Of a stretch of DNA of 6,423 nucleotides, positions 5,499 to 6,423 are shown one piece after another. Below the pieces are notes generated by a model. It did no database searches, was not told where the DNA came from, and saw only the letters and a list, made by a program, of their open reading frames with translations. Where the stretch lies: positions 1-6,423 of the forward strand of contig CAJQOK010000172.1 in NCBI GenBank assembly GCA_905479905.1, read 5' to 3'. This DNA is from an uncultured Aliterella sp. (GTDB lineage: Bacteria > Cyanobacteriota > Cyanobacteriia > Cyanobacteriales > Chroococcidiopsidaceae). The position numbers and the translations under genes were made by a program. Each line of letters starts with the position of its first letter. The first letter of the stretch is position 1.

Positions 5499-5990
5499 AT
5501 GCACAAAATAACATTGGAATGGGTGGAAGAAGGTCGCAACCGTTCTCAAACCTTTTCTTTTATCAAACCAAACGAGCCACCAATCCGTATTGGTAGAGAT
5601 AAAAGTCAGTGCGATGTCATTGTCAAAGATCCAGCAAAAACTATCTCAGGATTGCACGTAGAAATAGGTTTTGATGTAGCAAGACATACTTTTTATTTAC
5701 GTAATCTTACTAAAAATAGGGATAAACCAAACCCTGCTTGGGTAAACGGGCAAAAAGTTGTGGGAGAAGACGTTGTTCTTTCTCGTCGCGCCATGATTCA
5801 ACTAGGCAAAATGACACTAACAGCAAATGTTACTTCCGATGCCCCGGAAGATGTACCTGTAAACGGATTAAAATGTCATGTCTGCAATCATGTTTCCCCC
5901 CAGGCAAGTTTGTCGCTAGTGTGTCAGTGGTGCGGAACTTCTTTAGCTTCAGCGCCAACGGCTGTTTACTTTCCCGACGAAAAACCCTAG
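5499..5990 (+). CDS. FHA domain protein with C-terminal zinc ribbon
   Basis: 163 residues, soluble, no signal peptide. Residues about 1-110 form a forkhead-associated domain, which binds phospho-threonine peptides: RIGRD (30-34), the SxxH motif Ser50-His53 (ISGLHVEI), a beta region and WVNG (81-84), then IQLGKMTL (100-107). After a short acidic linker (114-122) comes CHVC (126-129) and CQWC (142-145), a CX2C-X12-CX2C zinc ribbon. FHA-ribbon proteins would be expected to read Ser/Thr kinase output or organise a complex; the partner is unknown. ATG at 5499 is preferred: a TTG at 5481 would add six residues before the beta strand MHKITLEWVEE. Neither has a strong ribosome binding site (GGGA lies 13 bases before the ATG). 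A second FHA gene follows after 30 bases, probably in the same transcript. Confidence 0.88.
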   Translation: MHKITLEWVEEGRNRSQTFSFIKPNEPPIRIGRDKSQCDVIVKDPAKTISGLHVEIGFDVARHTFYLRNLTKNRDKPNPAWVNGQKVVGEDVVLSRRAMIQLGKMTLTANVTSDAPEDVPVNGLKCHVCNHVSPQASLSLVCQWCGTSLASAPTAVYFPDEKP

Positions 5991-6020
5991 TTAAGTCTTT
6001 GCACTAAATACATAACCCTT

Positions 6021-6423
6021 ATGGAAATTCAATTAAGCTGGGAAGACCCCACTTCCGGAGAGTTATTCGAGCCACGTTTATCTACGCCTATAGCTTTTGG
6101 TAGAGAAGCAAATCAAATTCCGCCCATAATTAACGGTGAGCAAGTTTCGCCGATTATTCTTGCTAGCAAGCAAGTTTCGCGCTTTCATGCCTTAATTACT
6201 GCTAATAACGGGCAATTAACCATTGAAGATCGTAGCGCCAACGGTACTTTAATAAATGGACTTCGCATCACGCAATCAAGCCAGACTTTAAATAGCGGGG
6301 ATACCCTTAAACTAGGCGCTTACGAAATTACCGTTACTATCGAGTCGATGGTAAATAATGTTGAGGCGACAGAAGTTGTCCTCACAGACCCTTCGGCAAC
6401 AGAGTTTATAATTCCGTCTTCAA
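6021..6423 (+). CDS. FHA domain protein, N-terminal part (runs off window)
   Basis: 134 codons are visible. The sequence begins MEIQLSWEDPTSGELFEPRL and holds a complete, canonical FHA domain: FGRE with Gly27-Arg28, SRFH with Ser53 and His56, DRSANGTLING (70-80) with Ser72, Asn74, Gly75, Asn79, and a closing strand LKLGAYEITV. The phosphothreonine-contacting Arg and Ser are present. After about residue 110 the chain becomes acidic and Thr/Ser-rich (EATEVVLTDPSATE), which looks like a linker to a further domain outside the window. The start ATG is 30 bases after the preceding FHA gene stop, with no good Shine-Dalgarno, so translation may depend on the upstream gene. The two FHA proteins share the opening beta strand pattern (ITLEWVEE / IQLSWEDP) and may be ancient duplicates. 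Confidence 0.9.
   Translation, partial: MEIQLSWEDPTSGELFEPRLSTPIAFGREANQIPPIINGEQVSPIILASKQVSRFHALITANNGQLTIEDRSANGTLINGLRITQSSQTLNSGDTLKLGAYEITVTIESMVNNVEATEVVLTDPSATEFIIPSS

Noticed and set aside
5738..6007. 89-residue plus-strand frame
   Set aside because: Shadow frame of the FHA-zinc ribbon gene; its residues lack any domain pattern.

Overview
The window looks like a piece of a cyanobacterial chromosome. The octamer GCGATCGC (the cyanobacterial HIP1 palindrome) occurs six times in 6.4 kb, at 641, 1369, 2648, 3154, 4065 and 4728. A CCAATTC-type heptamer tandem repeat of a kind common in cyanobacterial genomes is present. The protein families (DUF928, CHAT, receiver-first sensor kinases, FHA proteins) fit the same group. 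The genus cannot be read from the sequence.

Layout. 2-991 (+): the C-terminal 329 residues of urease alpha subunit (ureC), cut by the window edge. 976-1431 (-): a one-helix membrane protein that I do not recognise, meeting ureC tail to tail with a 16-base overlap. 1432-1884: AT-rich spacer with a candidate promoter for each flanking gene, an unrecognised 38-codon reading frame, and a 12-codon leader frame with a good ribosome binding site just before the next gene. 1885-3003 (+): a soluble receiver-histidine kinase hybrid. 3004-3482: non-coding. 3483-3573: 13 copies of a heptamer.

3564-5220 is the most unusual part: a graveyard of a secretion and effector-like gene cluster. On the minus strand a signal peptide-TPR reading frame continues in the same frame, through one TGA, into a DUF928 domain whose end and stop codon come from the heptamer repeat. 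Next is an unlabelled remnant of the C-terminal barrel of a ShlB/FhaC-type (TpsB) outer-membrane transporter, broken by a frameshift. Directly against it, on the plus strand, is a collapsed CHAT protease-like domain: its first strand/helix and its last 30 residues are joined, with a one-base frameshift before the terminal GFTMVGNPW. In cyanobacteria CHAT, DUF928 and TpsB genes often sit together, so these pieces probably derive from one locus destroyed by deletion and rearrangement.

5499-6423 (+): two tandem FHA-domain genes 30 bases apart. The first has a C-terminal CX2C-X12-CX2C zinc ribbon and the second runs off the window. They probably read phospho-threonine signals in a Ser/Thr kinase pathway. 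Apart from this pair, the intact genes do not form one evident operon.

All assignments rest on reading motifs by eye. No database search was run.
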